Below the pieces are notes generated by a model that saw only the letters and a list, made by a program, of their open reading frames with translations, was not told the DNA's origin and ran no database searches. Below, piece by piece: positions 40,562 to 42,460 of a stretch of DNA of 42,460 bases (its first letter is position 1; each line of letters begins with the position of its first letter). The position numbers were made by a program, and so were the translations under genes. This stretch comes from JBGQBN01 sp041494805 (GTDB lineage Bacteria > Acidobacteriota > Terriglobia > Terriglobales > Acidobacteriaceae): positions 1 to 42,460 of the forward strand of contig JBGQBN010000035.1 of NCBI GenBank assembly GCA_041494805.1, written 5' to 3'.

Positions 40562-41032
40562 CTACCCTTTCCCCAAATACTTTCCGATTACGGTGGCGCA
40601 GGCTTCGACAAAGTCCTGTTCCGATTTAGTGAACGTGCTGGCAAAATAGCTCTCGATATCGAGCTCAGCGGCGAGCTTGTTTTTCACGAAGATGGGGACA
40701 ACGATTTCAGACTTCACCAGGGGCGATCCCGGAAGATAACGCGGATCTGTGGAGACATCGTGCACGACTATGATCTGCCCGCTGCTGGCCGCGGCACCAC
40801 AGAGTCCCGTGTTGAGGGGAATGCGAGCATTGGGCGTAAAGCTGCCGACGAAAGGTCCGACCAGCAGGATACCGGGGTCCGCCGGGTCGACTAGATAAAA
40901 GCCTACCCAGTTGTAGCGCGTCATCTTTTCGTGCAGACGCTGGGTGATACGCTCCATGACGGACTTGGCCGAGGGAGCGGTCATAGCGAAGTCCTGAAAT
41001 TCCCGGAGAAGTTCTTGATGCACAAGCATCAT
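40562..41032 (-). CDS. GAF-domain protein (fRMsr-like fold, missing catalytic cysteines)
   Basis: A 156-residue GAF protein closest in fold to free methionine-R-sulfoxide reductase: NWVGFYLVDPADPGILLVGP, ARIPLNTGLCGAAASSGQII, SEIVVPIFVKNKLAAELDIE. The reductase needs three cysteines. Here only the GLCG cysteine (Cys78) remains; the upstream Cys (AC before RIP) is TPN, and the catalytic Cys (HIACD) is replaced by YLPGS. It is therefore more likely a small-ligand sensor or signalling module than an active reductase. It has an N-terminal helix typical of GAF proteins. Confidence 0.78.
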   Translation of the reverse strand: MMLVHQELLREFQDFAMTAPSAKSVMERITQRLHEKMTRYNWVGFYLVDPADPGILLVGPFVGSFTPNARIPLNTGLCGAAASSGQIIVVHDVSTDPRYLPGSPLVKSEIVVPIFVKNKLAAELDIESYFASTFTKSEQDFVEACATVIGKYLGKG

Positions 41033-41110
41033 GTTTAGGCCCTCATGCTACGCGTCAGAAGGCTTTGATGGCACGTTTCCCGCGGATCGAGTCGCCCGTT
41101 ACAACTGCGG

Positions 41111-42460
41111 TCACCGAGCCGCCGCCTTGACGCTAAACTCTTGACCGGCAATGGGCGCCAGAAACGGGATGACGTAGCCCTTGACTTCGACTTTGCCCGC
41201 TTTCTTGGCCTCAACCACGAGGTCATACTTGAACTCACCCCGACGGAAGGCTTCGTCGCTCAAGCGGAAGACCAGCATCTCGTTCCTTGAACTGCGCAAC
41301 GAGATCTGTTCTGGCGTCACATTCTTGACGACGAGGAGGATTTCTCCCCCTATTTTCTCCTCGCGTTTCTCTTTGGGCTCTCCCTTTTCGTTGGCTTCAG
41401 GCTTCGCTTCCTCCTCGCGCTCTTCCTGCGCCTCGCGATTTCCCTGGGGCAGCTGGAATTCAGGAATGAACTGGCGAGCTTGCGCAAGATTGGTTGCAGG
41501 GAAGTTGCCCGGCCGCCACTCCGGATCTGGTATGTGCCCCGGACCATCCAACGTCGGGAACATGATTAGGGTTTGGCCTGCTGTCAACTCGCGGTAGTTA
41601 TTCCGGATGAAGAATTCGCCTACCACCACGGGAAGTGCGACTATCTTTGATCCTTCGGCAGATCCTTCCACAAGGAACAACGGTCGTGCTCCCGGCTCGG
41701 TGAGCTCCGGGATGCTGATGTAGGCTGTATCGGTGGTTTCGGCCACGATCGTCGCCGGGCGGTCTTGGAAGGCCGCGAATGTCTTGCTGCTGTCGCCGTT
41801 GAACGGCCCGCTCACCATGCAGAGCCCGCCCTTTAAGCAGAGCGCCGCCGCGTGGAACGATTTCAGTGATCGCGGCTTCTCTACTGGGTGTTGGGGGAAG
41901 GTCAGCGTTTTCGAAACGGAATGAGCAGGGTTGCCGGCTTGCCTGAAGGTTATGTTCAACCCGGAGCCGCCGCGTGGAACCACCAGGGTAATTGGCCCAT
42001 CGGCACGCTGTGGCTTTTCGCCGGTTGCCTCGAACCACCAACCCGACAACCGTGACGCTTCGCCGGCGGACTCGAATGGCACCGCTACGCGCGTGACCGT
42101 GACTTCCGGCGTTTCGTCATATTGGTCCGGATTTGCCACTACTGTCCCGGATACCCGCTCACCGGGACGAAGCTGCGCAGGGAGAACCAGTCCCGCCTCT
42201 TGCTGTACCGTGGTGATGGGTGGGTGGACCGGAGTCGCAGGCTGCATGTGCCCGATCTTCTGTTCCCGACGGGCCGTTTTTCGCGCGGCCTCGAGATTGT
42301 GCATCACCTCGTCGTAAGTGAACTTCTTTACCTCCTCCGCTTCACCGCTCTCCTCCTCGCCCGCAGGGCACTCGACAGCTCGGTAGTCGTGCGCAGCAAT
42401 GCTCCATTCGGAGCAGCGATACACTCCAGTCCAGGGATCGTGCGTCAATTTGTGGCCGGC
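41111..42460 (-). CDS. Unknown protein with acidic/charged low-complexity region (partial)
   Basis: The frame is open to the right window edge, so the N-terminus is missing; at least 449 residues are encoded. It begins (in the window) with a polar segment, followed by beta-rich stretches (RPGERVSGTVVANPDQYDET, ITLVVPRGGSGLNITFRQAG) that look like immunoglobulin-like domains. A Glu/Lys-rich tract (EEREEEAKPEANEKGEPKEK) lies around residues 350-375. The C-terminal domain ends DLVVEAKKAGKVEVKGYVIP. No enzymatic motif is seen. It is probably a secreted or envelope-associated protein, but the signal region is outside the window. Confidence 0.6.
   Translation of the reverse strand, partial: AGHKLTHDPWTGVYRCSEWSIAAHDYRAVECPAGEEESGEAEEVKKFTYDEVMHNLEAARKTARREQKIGHMQPATPVHPPITTVQQEAGLVLPAQLRPGERVSGTVVANPDQYDETPEVTVTRVAVPFESAGEASRLSGWWFEATGEKPQRADGPITLVVPRGGSGLNITFRQAGNPAHSVSKTLTFPQHPVEKPRSLKSFHAAALCLKGGLCMVSGPFNGDSSKTFAAFQDRPATIVAETTDTAYISIPELTEPGARPLFLVEGSAEGSKIVALPVVVGEFFIRNNYRELTAGQTLIMFPTLDGPGHIPDPEWRPGNFPATNLAQARQFIPEFQLPQGNREAQEEREEEAKPEANEKGEPKEKREEKIGGEILLVVKNVTPEQISLRSSRNEMLVFRLSDEAFRRGEFKYDLVVEAKKAGKVEVKGYVIPFLAPIAGQEFSVKAAAR

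Noticed and set aside
40263..40649. 128-codon plus-strand frame in the spacer next to the GAF gene
   Set aside because: No ribosome site, no protein-like pattern, and it overlaps the end of the GAF gene antisense. It is made largely of the CAGGGA repeats.

Overview
The window reads as chromosomal DNA of an acidobacterium, most likely class Terriglobia (Koribacter/Acidobacteriaceae-like). This is inferred from the gene families, not from a marker gene. The pointers are a seven-unit 'YGTT' (GloVer, TIGR03803-type) secreted repeat protein, TPR proteins with Acidobacteria-style leaders, small zinc-ribbon proteins, a kinase-TonB fusion and short 'word' repeats in many gene spacers. About 50 genes are densely packed. 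No phage, IS transposase, CRISPR array or plasmid gene was seen.

Layout. 1-150: end of an unknown gene, then a perfect parS palindrome (ParB centromere site). 256-6629: ada DNA-alkylation repair, secreted CBM9-like and GloVer-repeat proteins, two proteins of unknown function and a secreted TPR protein. 6836-16000: egtD, tRNA-Val(GAC), pgsA, cysS, the gatC-gatA pair with a DciA-like gene, cca, tsaD, a CheY-like receiver and a small zinc-finger protein. This stretch is mostly translation and tRNA maturation. 16247-22826: a complete ISC iron-sulfur operon, iscR-iscS-iscU-iscA-hscB-hscA-fdx-iscX, with a recognisable promoter, an IscR-type operator and a terminator. 22847-26296 (minus strand): class III aminotransferase, MOSC, yraN, galT. 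26721-31495 (plus strand): EamA exporter, GNAT, zinc-ribbon/rhomboid/TPR protein, HD-GYP response regulator, glycosyltransferase. 31507-34846: small zinc protein, a 5'-truncated leuB remnant, a leuA that lacks the usual C-terminal domain, and a divergent LysR regulator across an AT-rich operator region. 34863-42460: STAS protein, outer-membrane barrel, glycosyltransferase overlapping an LpxH-like phosphoesterase, YggX, pseudokinase-TonB fusion, PilZ, GAF protein and a partial unknown protein.

How the parts fit. The ISC operon is a full assembly line: IscS supplies sulfur, IscU is the scaffold, HscB/HscA release the cluster, Fdx supplies electrons, IscA carries clusters, IscX modulates IscS and IscR provides feedback. 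GatCA, CysS, Cca, TsaD and tRNA-Val belong to aminoacyl-tRNA supply. The HD-GYP and PilZ proteins suggest cyclic-di-GMP signalling.

The most unusual structure is in non-coding and repeat DNA. Many spacers are built from short degenerate words on both strands, which fold into long hairpins. The best is a 31-bp-arm hairpin between hscA and fdx. Several of these words contain the start or stop codon of the adjacent gene. A related palindrome pair sits in frame inside cca and adds about 33 residues to the enzyme. Other highlights are the pseudokinase-TonB fusion, an HscB with a eukaryote-like N-terminal zinc finger, and the leuB remnant at a word-repeat junction.
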